Below, in pieces: positions 43,039-52,099 of a DNA stretch of 64,000 nt. The stretch spans positions 124,001 through 188,000 of the forward strand of contig CAVVNM010000018.1 in NCBI GenBank assembly GCA_963749575.1. The letters are read 5' to 3'. Source of the stretch: JAMXLO01 sp963749575. Its GTDB lineage: Bacteria > Pseudomonadota > Alphaproteobacteria > Acetobacterales > Acetobacteraceae. The translations under genes and the position numbers were made by a program. Positions within the stretch are counted from its first letter, which is position 1. Every line of letters begins with the position of its first letter. A model generated the notes under the pieces. That model was given only the letters and a program-made list of their open reading frames with translations, made no database searches and was not told where the DNA came from.

Positions 43039-44189
43039 TCATAGTGCGGGGTACAACCGCTTCAGCTTCACGCGGGCGTCGGCGGTGGTGAATTGCCAAT
43101 CTGCTCTGACATGCTTGTGGTTGCGTGTATCCTCCCAGGCGGCGACCTCCTCGATGAGGTTGAGCTTGTCGGGGATCCGGCGATCAAGACATTGACCCGA
43201 CAACACGCTGAGCTCGGCTTCGGCCATATTGAGCCAACTGCCGTGTTTCGGCGTGTAGTGCCATTCGAACCGCTCGACGAGGCGACGGGCTTCGGCTGCG
43301 GGGAATGCTTCGTAGAGTGACGCTGGTTTGTGGGTGTTGAGGTTGTCCTCCATGAGCACAATCCTCTTGGCTGCGGGGAAATGTGTATCGGACAAATCCT
43401 TGAGGATGTGGGCGAAATCCACAGCGGTGTGGCGATCGGTTACTGCGACGTGCCGCCAGCCCTCCAATGGCGCGAACATCATGAACAGATTGGCGGTTCC
43501 ATTCCGCTCATACTCATAGTCATGCCGCGCGGGCTGTCCTGGCTTCACCTTGATCGGCACACGCGTTTCGCTGATCAGTTGCTTTGATGTCTCGTCCACG
43601 CAGACCACGGGGTACTCTGGATCGTGCGGCCGATGATAAACCTCCAGCACATCTTCCATGTTGGCTACGAACGCCGCATTGGCATCCGGTGGGATGACCC
43701 ATTGTCTTTGCAGGTGAGGTTTGAGCGTGTTTTTTTTAGCGTGCGCCCAATGGTGTTGTCGCTGGCGCGCTCGACGATATTCAGTTCCACGACAGCCTCC
43801 TCCAGCAACTGCAACGTCCACCGCTTGCGGCCTTTGGGCGGTCGGGAACAGGCCAACGCGATCAACTTCGCCTCGGCTGCCCCGTCAAAGATGCGTGGCC
43901 TGGCCGAGGCCGGCGAATGCTTGCGGACCAGGACGGCCTCGAACCCTTCTTCCACCAGTTGCTGGCGGGTCCGTGCCACCGTGTCGATGCTGGTATCCAG
44001 GGCCGCCGCAATCTGGCTGTCACTCCATCCTTCGCCGGCTTCCGAGGCGTCAGCCTTCAACAGGATGCGTGCCTTCGTCAGCAGCCGGGCAGAGTGTTTG
44101 CCTGCATGTATCAGCGCGTCGAGCCGCTCCCGCTCATCATCGCTGAGCTTCACCACATACCTCTTCACGGCAATCTGTTTCGCGGTCAC
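43039..44189 (-). mobile_element. IS630-family transposase in two overlapping frames
   Basis: OrfA (44189 to 43665) has a helix-turn-helix part: LDALIHAGKHSARLLTKARILLKADASEAGEGWSDSQIAAALDTSIDTVARTRQQLVEEG. OrfB (to 43039) has the DDE part: PVVCVDETSKQLI, IVLMEDNLNTHKPASLYEAF, WHYTPKHGSWLNMAEAELSVL. They join at A8 (minus strand; 43730-43737) through a -1 shift: ...GRTLKK-NTLKPHLQRQW. A -1 programmed frameshift at poly-A is typical of such IS630 members, so this is probably an intact gene with recoding. The terminal repeats were not defined. Confidence 0.88.
43730..43737 (-). promoter_or_regulatory. A8 slippery site for -1 frameshifting in the IS630 transposase
   Basis: On the minus strand CTA AAA AAA ACA (frame of orfA) shifts -1 to give AAA AAC in the frame of orfB. 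It fits an A-AAA-AAA slippery heptamer; transcriptional slippage is the alternative. Confidence 0.6.
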
Positions 44190-44337
44190 GATGCATCTCC
44201 GTCATTGCGGAGCCATCGAATTCGGAAATCCACCGCGGAATCAATGACGGGGGGTATCGCCTCCTTGCTTCCTATGCAACGCATGAGCCGGACGCCAGCG
44301 AAGGAGGTTCCACGGCCGTCGCGCAGGCAACAGGCGC
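44190..44337. other. Short region between IS630 and the Nramp relic
   Basis: No gene seen. It presumably includes the left end of the IS630 element and the sequence downstream of the broken metal transporter gene. CTCCGTCATTGCGGAG near 44208 forms a small palindrome. Confidence 0.3.
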
Positions 44338-45713
44338 TTACATCACCATCGTAGCCAACAAACCGACCACGCAAAATGCCATCACCACCACTGTCACCCA
44401 GCCTAGCATTTTCAGCGGCAGGGAAAGGGTAAAATCTCCTATCACGCGCCTGCTGCTCGCCAGCAGCATCATAAACGCGATGATCGGCGCTACCATCACG
44501 CCATTGATGACCGCGCTCCAATACAAGGCCCGGATCGGATCGACAGGAAGAAAATTGATGGCTGTTCCGATTATGGTCGCCACGATCAATGTGATATAAA
44601 AGGCTCGTGCTTCTTTTGGCTGACGGGCGAGTCCGACCGGCCAGCGCATCGCTTCGCCGACCGCGTGGCCGCTGATCCCGCCAGCACTGGCACGGCGAGG
44701 AAACCCGTTCCGATAATGCCAAGAGCGAATACCAGGAAGGCGAAATCACCCGCCACTGGCTTCAGTGCCTCGGCGGCCTGTTGTGCCGTGTCGACATTCG
44801 TCGTGCCGGTGGCATGCAGGGTTGCCGCGGTGGTGATGATTATCGCGATCGCTACCAGGTTACTGAACCCCATCCCAATATAGGTGTCGATCCTGATCCG
44901 GGCGAATGCATTGGGTGCCTGCTCGGGCGAGCGCACCAATGGGTCGCGTTGTGGCTGCTCACGTTGATCCTCGGCCTCCTGGGACGACTGCCAAAAGAAA
45001 AGATAAGGCGATGGTAGTCCCGAGTATGGCGACCACGATGGAGATAAAATCCTTGCTTGTATCCAGAGTCGGCACCAGCAGGCCCCAAGCCACCTGGTCC
45101 CAAGGGATATGCACCATCAGCATGGTGCCAAAATAGGCGAACAGAACCAGTGCCGACCACTTGAGAATAGAGACATAACGGCTGTACTGAATAAACACCT
45201 GCCAGGGCCATGCAGATGATCCCGAAAGCGACGACATATGCTGTGGTGCTGCCACCGATTACCGTGGCCGCTACATCGCCCATGGCGCCGAGATCGGCAC
45301 CGAGATTGATGACGTTTGCTACCAGCAAGAGCCCGATGCAGGATGTTGCGACCCATGGGGGATAGTGGCGCCGGAGGTTGCCAGCGAAGTCCGCGGCCCG
45401 TGGTACGGCCAATCCTGGCGCTGATCTCCTGGGTGGCCGCCATCAAGGGATAGCTGAACAACATGAGCCACAGCGAGTTGAACCCGAGTTGCGCCCCGGC
45501 CTGCGAATAGGTGGCAATACCGCTCGGATCATCGTCTGAAGCGCCGGTGATGAGTCCGGGCCCGAGAATTCCGAGTAGCCTCGGCTTTGACGGACCAACG
45601 ACGGGGTCAGTAGCACCGGTCGCGGGAAACTCGGGATCGGCTACGACTTCGTCCATGCTGGTCTTATTCTCTGTGGGTTCTGCGTCGATATTCACGATCG
45701 GGGACCGGTCCAT
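44338..45713 (-). pseudogene. Nramp-type divalent metal transporter, several frameshifts
   Basis: Reassembled across frames from ATG 45713: GILGPGLITGASDDDPSGIATYSQAGAQLGFNSLWLMLFSYPLMAATQEISARIGR (the Nramp DPSGI metal site), then AGNLRRHYPPWVATSCIGLLLVANVINLGADLGAMG, FIQYSRYVSILKWSALVLFAYFGTML, IDTYIGMGFSNLVAIAIIITTAATLH, AGDFAFLVFALGIIGTGFLAVPVLAGS, and AFYITLIVATIIGTAINFLPVDPI to 44338. At least four changes of frame occur (near 45390, 45195, 45000 and 44660). Ancestral role: Mn/Fe uptake. As it stands no full transporter can be made. Confidence 0.88.
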
Positions 45714-46053
45714 GTTGGTGCGCCGCCGGCTGTTGCTTGCGTCAGATGCGCCAGGAATGCGGCATACCCGCGGCCGTCAGATCAATTTTTTGTCAGACGG
45801 CACAGTTTCCAAAAGAGCGTTTACGCGAGGGTCGCTTCCTGAATGCGCTTTGGTTGTTTTCAGTAAGCGAGCGCGCGCTTTTTGATGGCCGTCTGATCAG
45901 GGTTTTGATGGGCTTGCACTTCCGCTTCCGGAGTGCTGTAGAGAGATCGGAAGTGGGAAGCGGAAGTCGGCACGATTGCCGCGGCAGATCGGTCGGGTGG
46001 TCCCGACGGTCGCAACGGATTTGACCGGATTGCTGGATCTGTGGGCGGTCTCG
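45714..46053. other. Intergenic region without supported gene
   Basis: The DNA upstream of the Nramp relic, with short arginine-rich frames only. No promoter or terminator could be named with confidence. Confidence 0.3.
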
Positions 46054-46245
46054 TCAGCGGGCGGCGATCTGGTAGCCGTCTGCTGATTTGATGAGGCGCC
46101 CGGCAGCGGTCATGGCAGCCAGGCGCTCGTAGAGTGTGGCGGTTCGGACGCGGCAAAGCGCACGCAAATCGGCAAATGGCTGGGGCTGGGCGGCGCCGGA
46201 GAGGGCGGCGGTGATGCGCGCGTCGATCGCCTGGCCGTCGCGCAT
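46054..46245 (-). CDS. Small winged-helix-like protein
   Basis: Sixty-three residues: MRDGQAIDARITAALSGAAQPQPFADLRALCRVRTATLYERLAAMTAAGRLIKSADGYQIAAR. The helix-turn-helix (FADLRALCRVRTATLYERLAAM) followed by a beta-wing (GRLIKSADGYQI) is typical of a winged helix. I recall similar small domains in Acetobacteraceae. It could be a free DNA-binding protein or the C-terminal piece of a larger decayed gene. The start is the only ATG in a frame open for 63 codons. Confidence 0.5.
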   Translation of the reverse strand: MRDGQAIDARITAALSGAAQPQPFADLRALCRVRTATLYERLAAMTAAGRLIKSADGYQIAAR

Positions 46246-46329
46246 GTTTGGTCGACGGCGGCGATCCCATCGGCGGCCCCGGCGCGCTGCCCGAGCTGGG
46301 CGGGTTCGTCCATCCGTTCACGCTGCTGA

Positions 46330-46479
46330 GTGGTCACGGCGTCGACCCAATTCTCCGAGGCGCTGCAATTCGACCCTCAGGTTCCGATCCCGCCACCGTC
46401 CGGCGTGCCGGAGCCCGCCTCTCTGGCGTCGCTAGGTGTGGGCCTACTTGGGCTGGGTGCCACTCGCCTACGACGCTGA
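46330..46479 (+). pseudogene. Orphan PEP-CTERM sorting tail
   Basis: The frame from 46330 (opened by GTG after TGA) encodes 49 residues ending PPPSGVPEPASLASLGVGLLGLGATRLRR. The final 24 residues are a textbook PEP-CTERM signal: VPEP, a hydrophobic helix and an Arg cluster, which directs proteins to exosortase. No signal peptide or full protein precedes it; a frame from 46248 (GDPIGGPGALPELGGFVHPFTLL) may be another part of the same decayed gene. Confidence 0.55.
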
Positions 46480-46567
46480 CCCCGTCTTGGCAGGCGGCGG
46501 GGCAACTCGCCGCCGCGTCGGGTCGCCGCCGTAGCTGACCAGTGCCGTGCCGGGACCGGTCGCGCCA

Positions 46568-46915
46568 TCAGTTCGGACTGCCGACCAGCGACAGTATGTG
46601 CTCGCCTTCCCGCACGAGACACGACGCCGTCATGCTGTCCTCAAAGCTGGTCAGTTGCAGACTCTGGAGCTGTTTCACGACCGCCTCACGATCCGCGTCG
46701 GTGATCGTGCTGCCCGTGGGGTGGCGGCCGACCGCGGTGAAGAACTGCCGCAATGCCTCGAAAACCTCATACTGCTTGGGACTGTCCGAAAGCAGCCACG
46801 TGCAGGCAATCGCACCTCGCAGCACCAAGCGGTCAATCGGGGTTGGGGTTTGAGCCTCAGCCGAGCCTGCGCTGATTGCCAGAGCAAGGGCAGTTGCCAA
46901 CAGGTGTCTGTTCAT
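46568..46915 (-). CDS. Secreted hypothetical protein
   Basis: A 115-residue protein with signal peptide MNRHLLATALALAISAGSAEA and a mature part with two Cys (IACTWLL and ASCLVRE) likely disulfide-bonded. The sequence contains a helix EVFEALRQFFTAVGRHP and TDADREAVVKQLQSLQLTSFED. No known family recognised. Periplasmic by prediction. GGAGTTC lies upstream of the ATG. Confidence 0.65.
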   Translation of the reverse strand: MNRHLLATALALAISAGSAEAQTPTPIDRLVLRGAIACTWLLSDSPKQYEVFEALRQFFTAVGRHPTGSTITDADREAVVKQLQSLQLTSFEDSMTASCLVREGEHILSLVGSPN

Positions 46916-47181
46916 GTGTCGGAGAACTCCTATCCCGGGACTGACTTACGCGCTTGTCGCGGCCCGCTTCCGCCCGGCGGGCGGCTGCTCCCTAAACGCC
47001 TTCTGATCCGCCCACCCCTTCAGGCCACGCATCATTGTGATTTCTCGGGAATGGTTGCGGGAGGCTGGGCTGGCTCGCCGCGCCAGCTCCAGCCCGGCGC
47101 CGCAGCCGTTACCGTCCCGTCAGCCCGATCGCCGTCATGCGCGGCCTTGACGGAATCTGACTTGCCGCACGCCGTCAACAC
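46916..47181. other. Intergenic region without supported gene
   Basis: GC-rich DNA upstream of the secreted protein, only shadow frames seen. Confidence 0.3.
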
Positions 47182-47511
47182 TCAGGGAATGCGAGACCTC
47201 CAGGTCCGGCCGATACTTCCAGCGCGCCACTGAAGCGAAAACACCGACCCCGCGTCGGCCGTCCTCCACAGATGCGCAAACCGCAAAGGGCGGTCCCACA
47301 TATGATCAAGCTTGATCACGTCCACGGTTGGCTCCGTCCGGAGCGCTTCACCGACCAGGGCGATGGTCGCCCCCACTGTACAGTTCGGCAACTCCATGCT
47401 GAACCGAGCCGGGGCCGCCGGGGGGTCCCATGATGCAGCGGCATCCCGAGCTGGCCGAACGAGCACCCAGGCATGCGACATCACCTCCACGTCGATCCGT
47501 GTCCCCGCCAT
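47182..47511 (-). CDS. Hypothetical protein, doubtful
   Basis: From ATG 47509-47511, 109 residues: MAGTRIDVEVMSHAWVLVRP...FSMELPNCTVGATIALVGEALRTEPTVDVIKLDHMWDRPLRFAHLWR...SVFSLQWRAG. Codon third positions are G/C-biased enough for a real gene, and the protein reads like a globular fragment, but no motif is recognised. The frame extends upstream into low-complexity arginine-rich sequence. Confidence 0.35.
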   Translation of the reverse strand: MAGTRIDVEVMSHAWVLVRPARDAAASWDPPAAPARFSMELPNCTVGATIALVGEALRTEPTVDVIKLDHMWDRPLRFAHLWRTADAGSVFSLQWRAGSIGRTWRSRIP

Positions 47512-47853
47512 CGGGCACAGCGTCCGCGGAGCTGAACCAGCGGTACGTCGCCTCGGCCGGTATTGATTAAGGGACCGCAAATCGGCGTTGCTCAGGCGGG
47601 CGACAGGACCAGCACGTCGGTAGCACCTGGACATAGCGGGGCATCTTCCGCGACTGCTGGGCCCTCGAGCACGGCGAGTAGCCCCGGCCGCCGCAGCCAT
47701 CGTGGCACATCTTCGCGATGATCTCGCGGAACAGCAGGTGGCCCTGCGATGTGTGCGTCGACCATCTGCACCTCGCGCAGCGATCGCACTCATGCAGCCT
47801 GAACCATTGTCGGGCAGGCGCATTATAGGTGCACAAATCGAGGATATGGAGCC
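47512..47853. other. Intergenic region with possible zinc-ribbon relic
   Basis: On the minus strand a frame contains CDRCARC...KMCHDGCGGRG...PTCWSC, a Cys-rich pattern that may be a decayed zinc-binding protein. It has no good start and overlaps nothing else. Not called as a gene. Confidence 0.25.
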
Positions 47854-48444
47854 ATGAGATCATCACCTTTCACGGCAGCGTTAGCACTCACCGTTTGGGC
47901 AGGAGCAGCCGTGGCTCAATCACCTCCGGACACGAACGTGCCGGCTCCGCCGCCAACCGTAACGGCCCCCGCGGTCGTGCCCGGCGCCCCTGTTGCAGCA
48001 TTAACGGAGAGGGATGCGCAGTTCATCGCTGCGCAACTCGAAAACAATATGGCAGAAGTTCTGGCCGCTCAGCGGGCCTTGGAGCACAGCCAGAATGCCA
48101 GCGTGCGCGGCTTTGCACAAAAGATGATCACTGATCACAACTACGCACAGAGTACCTTGGAGCCGATCGCATCAATGCACCAAATTCAGCCGCCAACGAC
48201 GGTGAGTGACCGGCATCGGGAAATGCTCGATCGGCTGAGCCAGCTTTCAGGTCCAGCATTCGATCGAGAGTATGTGAATAGCATGGTCAACGAACATGCT
48301 CTGGAGATTTCCGCGTTTAATACTGAGCTACCGGTTGTCGTAGATGCGCATGTCAGCGCCTGGGTTCAGAATACCCGACCTACGCTTTTGCAGCACTATG
48401 AGATTGGCCAGCAGCTTCTTATCAGCTTGCCACGCCCAGGATGA
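47854..48444 (+). CDS. Secreted DUF4142 protein
   Basis: A 196-residue protein: signal peptide MRSSPFTAALALTVWAGAAVA, a Pro-rich linker, then the DUF4142 ferritin-like helical bundle: LTERDAQFIAAQLENNMAEVLAAQRALEHSQNASVRGFAQKMITDHNYAQSTLEPIASM...DREYVNSMVNEHALEISAFNTEL...WVQNTRPTLLQHYEIGQQLL. The two-fold pattern of a predicted metal-free four-helix bundle is typical. Usually periplasmic and stress-related. Confidence 0.85.
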   Translation: MRSSPFTAALALTVWAGAAVAQSPPDTNVPAPPPTVTAPAVVPGAPVAALTERDAQFIAAQLENNMAEVLAAQRALEHSQNASVRGFAQKMITDHNYAQSTLEPIASMHQIQPPTTVSDRHREMLDRLSQLSGPAFDREYVNSMVNEHALEISAFNTELPVVVDAHVSAWVQNTRPTLLQHYEIGQQLLISLPRPG

Positions 48445-48603
48445 ACACGACGCTGGAATCGGATCGATTGTGACCGCCTTCCGCTTCCTGCGCGGGCGCT
48501 GGTAGCGGCGCCGCAACCAACGCTGAGGCGCAGTATCACATCACGTGCCAATGGTCCTAAAGCCTGCGGAAAGGCGCATGCACGATCCTGCTCGCCGCGC
48601 AAG

Positions 48604-48699
48604 GCGAAGGTGGCACTCGCGCGTAAGCTTGCCGTTGTCCTGCATCGGATGCTGGCTGACGGAACACGGTTCACGGCCGATAAGGCCGCCGCCGCATAG
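48604..48699 (+). mobile_element. IS110-type transposase C-terminal relic
   Basis: The plus strand reads AKVALARKLAVVLHRMLADGTRFTADKAAAA to TAG 48697-48699. This is the C-terminal signature of IS110/IS1111 transposases (KVALARKLAVVLHRMW-DGT-F). Upstream frames are broken and the Ser-containing C-terminal catalytic domain is missing, so only a short relic is left. Confidence 0.7.
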
Positions 48700-49373
48700 A
48701 AAGGAGATCGCGAGTTCGGGCGACCACAAGACACCAGTCGCCCAGAGCAGGTCCCGTCGCCGGGACGATGGATCAGGTCAGGCCGCTAAGACGGGAGCAG
48801 CTCGCAAGATCACTGCGCGTCCCTAGATTGGCCGACCGATCCTCATCAGACCCCATCAGGCGGCAGCCCAGCGCTGACCCCGGACAGAAGCAAGACACCG
48901 GCGGCAGGATCAACGCTCGAAAGCGATTGACACATGATGGCCCGTTACAGAAGCCCGTATTGTTCATCAGCGCAGCGGGTGACGTTACTGACTGAGAACG
49001 GACTGCGTAACGGACGCAGTGGGGGGTTCGTCGGGGCTATGGGCGGCAGCAAATGGGCGATGCTGGTTCTGGTGCTGAGCGCGGCAGGCGTTGCAACCGT
49101 TCCTCTGGATTGAATATACCGTTCCCGGCGTCTGGCCGCCCTGGATCGGGCCTGCTGAGCCACGCATCGGCTTGGTCGAGACACGGCCAGGGCTATTGCC
49201 AGATGGCAAGCAGACTTGAGACGTCCTACTTTCCGACACGCCGACTTACCATGACGCCCAAAGGGCGGCGTTCGGTGCGCTGCGGAGCCACAGCCGTCGC
49301 GCTGCGGAGATTGTCGAAGCCGTAGACGGCTTTCGCCCCGGCTCGTCGTCCAGCCAACTCTCAGCAAGCGCAC
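48700..49373. other. Gene-poor region
   Basis: No supported gene. A short frame at 49038 encodes a 24-residue hydrophobic peptide (MGGSKWAMLVLVLSAAGVATVPLD) that could be a leader-like remnant. The rest has arginine-rich shadow frames on both strands. Confidence 0.3.
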
Positions 49374-49580
49374 TCACCATGAGCGCGGCGGTTTCGGCAT
49401 CCGCTTCGGCCGCAGTGGCAACGGCTTCCAGCCTGCGATGATGCGGGCGCATTCTCGAGCCTGCGCGTTGTCGGCGATGCCCGGGAACCGCCGGCGCAGC
49501 TCGACCGCGGCCGAGAACTCGCCGCGCTGCTGGTAGACGGCACGGATCGCAGCGGCATCCGCCTCGGTGACGACGAACAT
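49374..49580 (-). CDS. Small conserved hypothetical protein
   Basis: Sixty-eight residues: MFVVTEADAAAIRAVYQQRGEFSAAVELRRRFPGIADNAQARECARIIAGWKPL followed by a basic tail. The block FVVTEAxAAAIRAVxxxxGExxAAxELRRxFPGIxDNAxARECARxIAGWKPL is widespread as small proteins in Rhizobiales and relatives and is very likely translated; function unknown. The basic C-terminal end may be a local variation. Confidence 0.75.
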   Translation of the reverse strand: MFVVTEADAAAIRAVYQQRGEFSAAVELRRRFPGIADNAQARECARIIAGWKPLPLRPKRMPKPPRSW

Positions 49581-50239
49581 CGCTGGAGCATGGGGAGGCG
49601 CGTGGTGGGCGGCAAGCCGAGGGTCGCAAGCGACCGCATTCGCCCAGCAGTTCGATCTTCCGCAGGGGGCCGGTGCTTGCCATGTTGGCGCGTCGCGAGG
49701 CGGCGTATGCCGTGGTTCCTCTATGGCAGAGGATACAACCCAGCGCCGCTACCGGCCGGAGACAGGAGGGTCATTCGCTCAACCCTCCGTCTCGCGCCAG
49801 CCCGCGTCGCGCGCTCTTGCAGCGAGGTCTGAGGGCATGTCTTCGAACCGCAACCGGGTTGTGTGCGTTTTGCCCACGTCGCGGTGGCGCTTGTTCGCGC
49901 GAACCTGGCGCCGCTAACCGGCCGGAGGCGGAGGGGCCTGGAGGGGACCCTCCGTCTCGCGCCGCAGCGAACAAAGCGGCACCGGAGATTCGCGCGCTGG
50001 TCGGCTGAAACCGGCGGAAATGCTGGCGCGACTGGCACGGCGGTGGTCGCGGAACTTTCCGCCGCGGCGACAGTTGCTCCGACACTCGCCACGGGCTGCG
50101 GTGTCGCCCGCGCGTGGCGGCATCGGCTCAATGGTTTGGCGGCCGGCGCGAGCCGACCTGGTGGGTGACCAATGCATCTGCCAGGGAATGAGCGCCGGCT
50201 GCACTCGCCACGGCTGCGGGTTGTCGCGCGAGGTCACCA
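49581..50239. other. Gene-poor region with a duplicated GC-rich motif
   Basis: No intact gene. The motif ACCCTCCGTCTCGCGCC occurs twice as a direct repeat (about 49782 and 49948). The second copy is part of a hairpin GGAGGGGACCCTCC. The region may be a further degraded part of the IS66 element. Confidence 0.35.
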
Positions 50240-50500
50240 CGAAGTCCGTTCCGATCGGTGCCGCACTGCGAACAACGAAACCGCAGCCCAGGCGGCGCCT
50301 CGGTGCACGTCGACGCACAGGTCGACGGCCGTGCATTGCGCCGCGTGCTTGGCGCGCTGCATGAGCGATGATCACCCCTCCGCCCGGTGTTCGGGTGTAT
50401 CTTGCCTGTGGCCGGCGCCTAAGCGGCCGATCGACGGTGGCATGGCGACGGAAGCGATCTCCTTCACAGCGCAAAAAGCGGGACGAAGGTGCGGCGCGTG
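50240..50500 (+). mobile_element. IS66-type relic: end of tnpA and start of tnpB
   Basis: Plus strand: GGASVHVDAQVDGRALRRVLGALHER to TGA 50369-50371 is the C terminus of IS66 TnpA; the ATGA overlap at 50368 starts MITPPPGVRVYLACG, the N terminus of IS66 TnpB. TnpB loses the frame after about 15 residues (RPIDG remains in another frame). The overlap of the stop and start codons is typical of IS66. The element is dead. Confidence 0.7.
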
Positions 50501-50579
50501 ACCGGGTGATCGGCTCACATTCAGTCGAGCGCGCGTCCAGACTCGTCCGCGCCAGCAGGCCTGGCGTTACGACGGGCAT

Positions 50580-50996
50580 ATGCAATGCCCTTCATGCCAA
50601 CGGGAGTTACGCGACAGCGAGCCGATCCATCGCGTCGCGCTGTCGTGGTTTCACCACGATCGAATGGTCCTGCTCGTCTGCCGCGACTGCGCCGCGCGCA
50701 TAACGAGAGGAGACCGAAAATGGCTGGCGCCGACGGCGTGCGAGGGCTGCGGTCGGTCGGTGATCTACGACACGAACCATCTGCCAACGCGCGTCGTCAT
50801 CTGTGGCGAGGCATGCCGATGCGCCCTCAGGGCCGCCGCAGCTCCCGACCGAGAGGATCCGGCGGAACGACGTTGCCGGATGTGCGATAGGCTATTCCTC
50901 ACAACGCGGCCCAACAGCCTCTACTGCTCTCCGGCCTGCCGACAGAAGGCCTATCGCCAACGGGTGGCGGTCACTCCCCCCGCCACGACGCTTTGA
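50580..50996 (+). CDS. Multi-zinc-ribbon hypothetical protein
   Basis: A 138-residue protein with three Cys pairs: MQCPSCQRE...VCRDCAARI; ACEGCGRSVIY...ICGEACRCAL; CRMCDRLFLTTRPNSLYCSPACRQKAYRQR. The last block is a treble-clef-like CxxC...CxxxC finger ending in a basic helix, seen in small DNA- or RNA-associated proteins of Alphaproteobacteria. The start ATG 50580 has its first CxxC immediately. Function unknown. Confidence 0.7.
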   Translation: MQCPSCQRELRDSEPIHRVALSWFHHDRMVLLVCRDCAARITRGDRKWLAPTACEGCGRSVIYDTNHLPTRVVICGEACRCALRAAAAPDREDPAERRCRMCDRLFLTTRPNSLYCSPACRQKAYRQRVAVTPPATTL

Positions 50997-51037
50997 GGCT
51001 AGCCACGGATGGGCGAACGCGGCAGCTCAACCCTCGA

Positions 51038-51727
51038 TCAGCACGATCTTGGCACTGGGCGGCTGCTGGCGCCCTCGAGCCGGTCAGCAGCTCCGCCCGT
51101 CCCGGTCGTCCGCCCGAGGAAGAACGAGGTCTCGGCGATGTCGATCGAGAATTCAGCCCGGTGCGCCTCGAGCGCGGCGGGCACCGCGGGCGGCTCGGCG
51201 AAGCCGAAGCGCAGCAGCGCAGCGTCATCTCTGTGAAGCCCTTGCCGAGCGACTCGAGGGTCATGCGCTCCCTGGCGCATCGCGCGGCGCCAGCCGAATA
51301 CCTGCTGCGAACAGATCTGCCACCACCGCGCAACCTCGGACACACGTGCCCCTGGAGCCAGCGTCTCCGCGACGATCCGTGCCTTCTCATCGGCCGACCA
51401 GCGCCGCCGCCGGCCGGGTCCCGTGAGAACCTCAACGCGCCGGAATTCGCCCTTCGCGTCATCGACGCGGCCGATCACCGGGCCGGCCTTGGCACGGGGG
51501 AGAAACTGCGGCCGGGAAATCATCACTTGCGAGCGCTGCTGCAGCGCAGTCGCTGGGCCAGGCTCGACGGTCACCCGCACCAAGGGCAGGTCCAGCAACG
51601 TGCTAGTGAGCGGCAGCACGACCAGCGTCGGCAGGTCGGCAAAGTGATCGGCCTGGATCACCAGTGCTGGACGGGGCTTCCCGGCGTCGCCCTGGAAGGC
51701 GACGGTGATCAGATCGCCCCGCTGCAT
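51038..51727 (-). CDS. MazF/PemK-type toxin fused by insertion to IS66 TnpA
   Basis: A 229-residue frame. Residues 1-91: MQRGDLITVAFQGDAGKPRPALVIQADHF...LPTLVVLPLTST...RVTVEPG...QRSQVMISRPQFLPRAKAGPVIGRVDDA, a MazF fold (RGDL, KPRPALV, TVxPxxxxGL-like, QVMxD equivalent). From residue 93, GEFRRVEVLTGPGRRRRWSADEKARIVAETLAPGARVSEVARWWQICSQQVFGWRRA is IS66 TnpA. The junction near 51450 replaces the last MazF helix. It begins 3 nt after the MazE-like stop, so the antitoxin-toxin order is kept. Toxin activity of the fusion is unknown. Confidence 0.75.
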   Translation of the reverse strand: MQRGDLITVAFQGDAGKPRPALVIQADHFADLPTLVVLPLTSTLLDLPLVRVTVEPGPATALQQRSQVMISRPQFLPRAKAGPVIGRVDDAKGEFRRVEVLTGPGRRRRWSADEKARIVAETLAPGARVSEVARWWQICSQQVFGWRRAMRQGAHDPRVARQGLHRDDAALLRFGFAEPPAVPAALEAHRAEFSIDIAETSFFLGRTTGTGGAADRLEGASSRPVPRSC

Positions 51728-51730
51728 CGG

Positions 51731-51955
51731 TCAGTCAATCGCGTCCCATGCCTCGCTGGCGAGCGCATCCCAGAAGGCCATTTCCTCGCGACCGACGAGG
51801 CTTGCCTCCCACTCGGCCAGCAGCCGCGCCTGTCGGGCAGCGTCGGCCGCGAAGCCAGGCGCGCGGGTGTCCGGCAGCCAAAGCTGCACCGGACGCAGCC
51901 CGGCGGCGCGAAGCTTGTCACGGGCCTCCTGGACTCGCTCGGCATTGCTAGGCAT
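51731..51955 (-). CDS. MazE-type antitoxin (DUF3018 family)
   Basis: Seventy-four residues: MPSNAERVQEARDKLRAAGLRPVQLWLPDTRAPGFAADAARQARLLAEWEASLVGREEMAFWDALASEAWDAID. The RDKLRAAGLRPVQxWVPD...F...RQ block is the DNA-binding and toxin-binding pattern of DUF3018 antitoxins that pair with MazF/PemK. It sits immediately upstream of the MazF-like frame, as in classical modules, and presumably autoregulates the operon. Confidence 0.85.
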   Translation of the reverse strand: MPSNAERVQEARDKLRAAGLRPVQLWLPDTRAPGFAADAARQARLLAEWEASLVGREEMAFWDALASEAWDAID

Positions 51956-52099
51956 CCGCTACATGTAGCGACCGGCTTATGCCTTGCCCAGGACGTGCTG
52001 CGGGCGGGAGGCGGTCGCCTTGCATCCTTGATGCGCCGGGGACGGGCGCACGAGGGCCGAGGCGTGCCCGCCTCGTCGCGGCGGTGGGCGCGATCGAAC

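Noticed and set aside
49914..50585. A 223-residue minus-strand protein
   Set aside because: It is arginine-rich and antisense to IS66 remnants; no motif and shadow-like composition.
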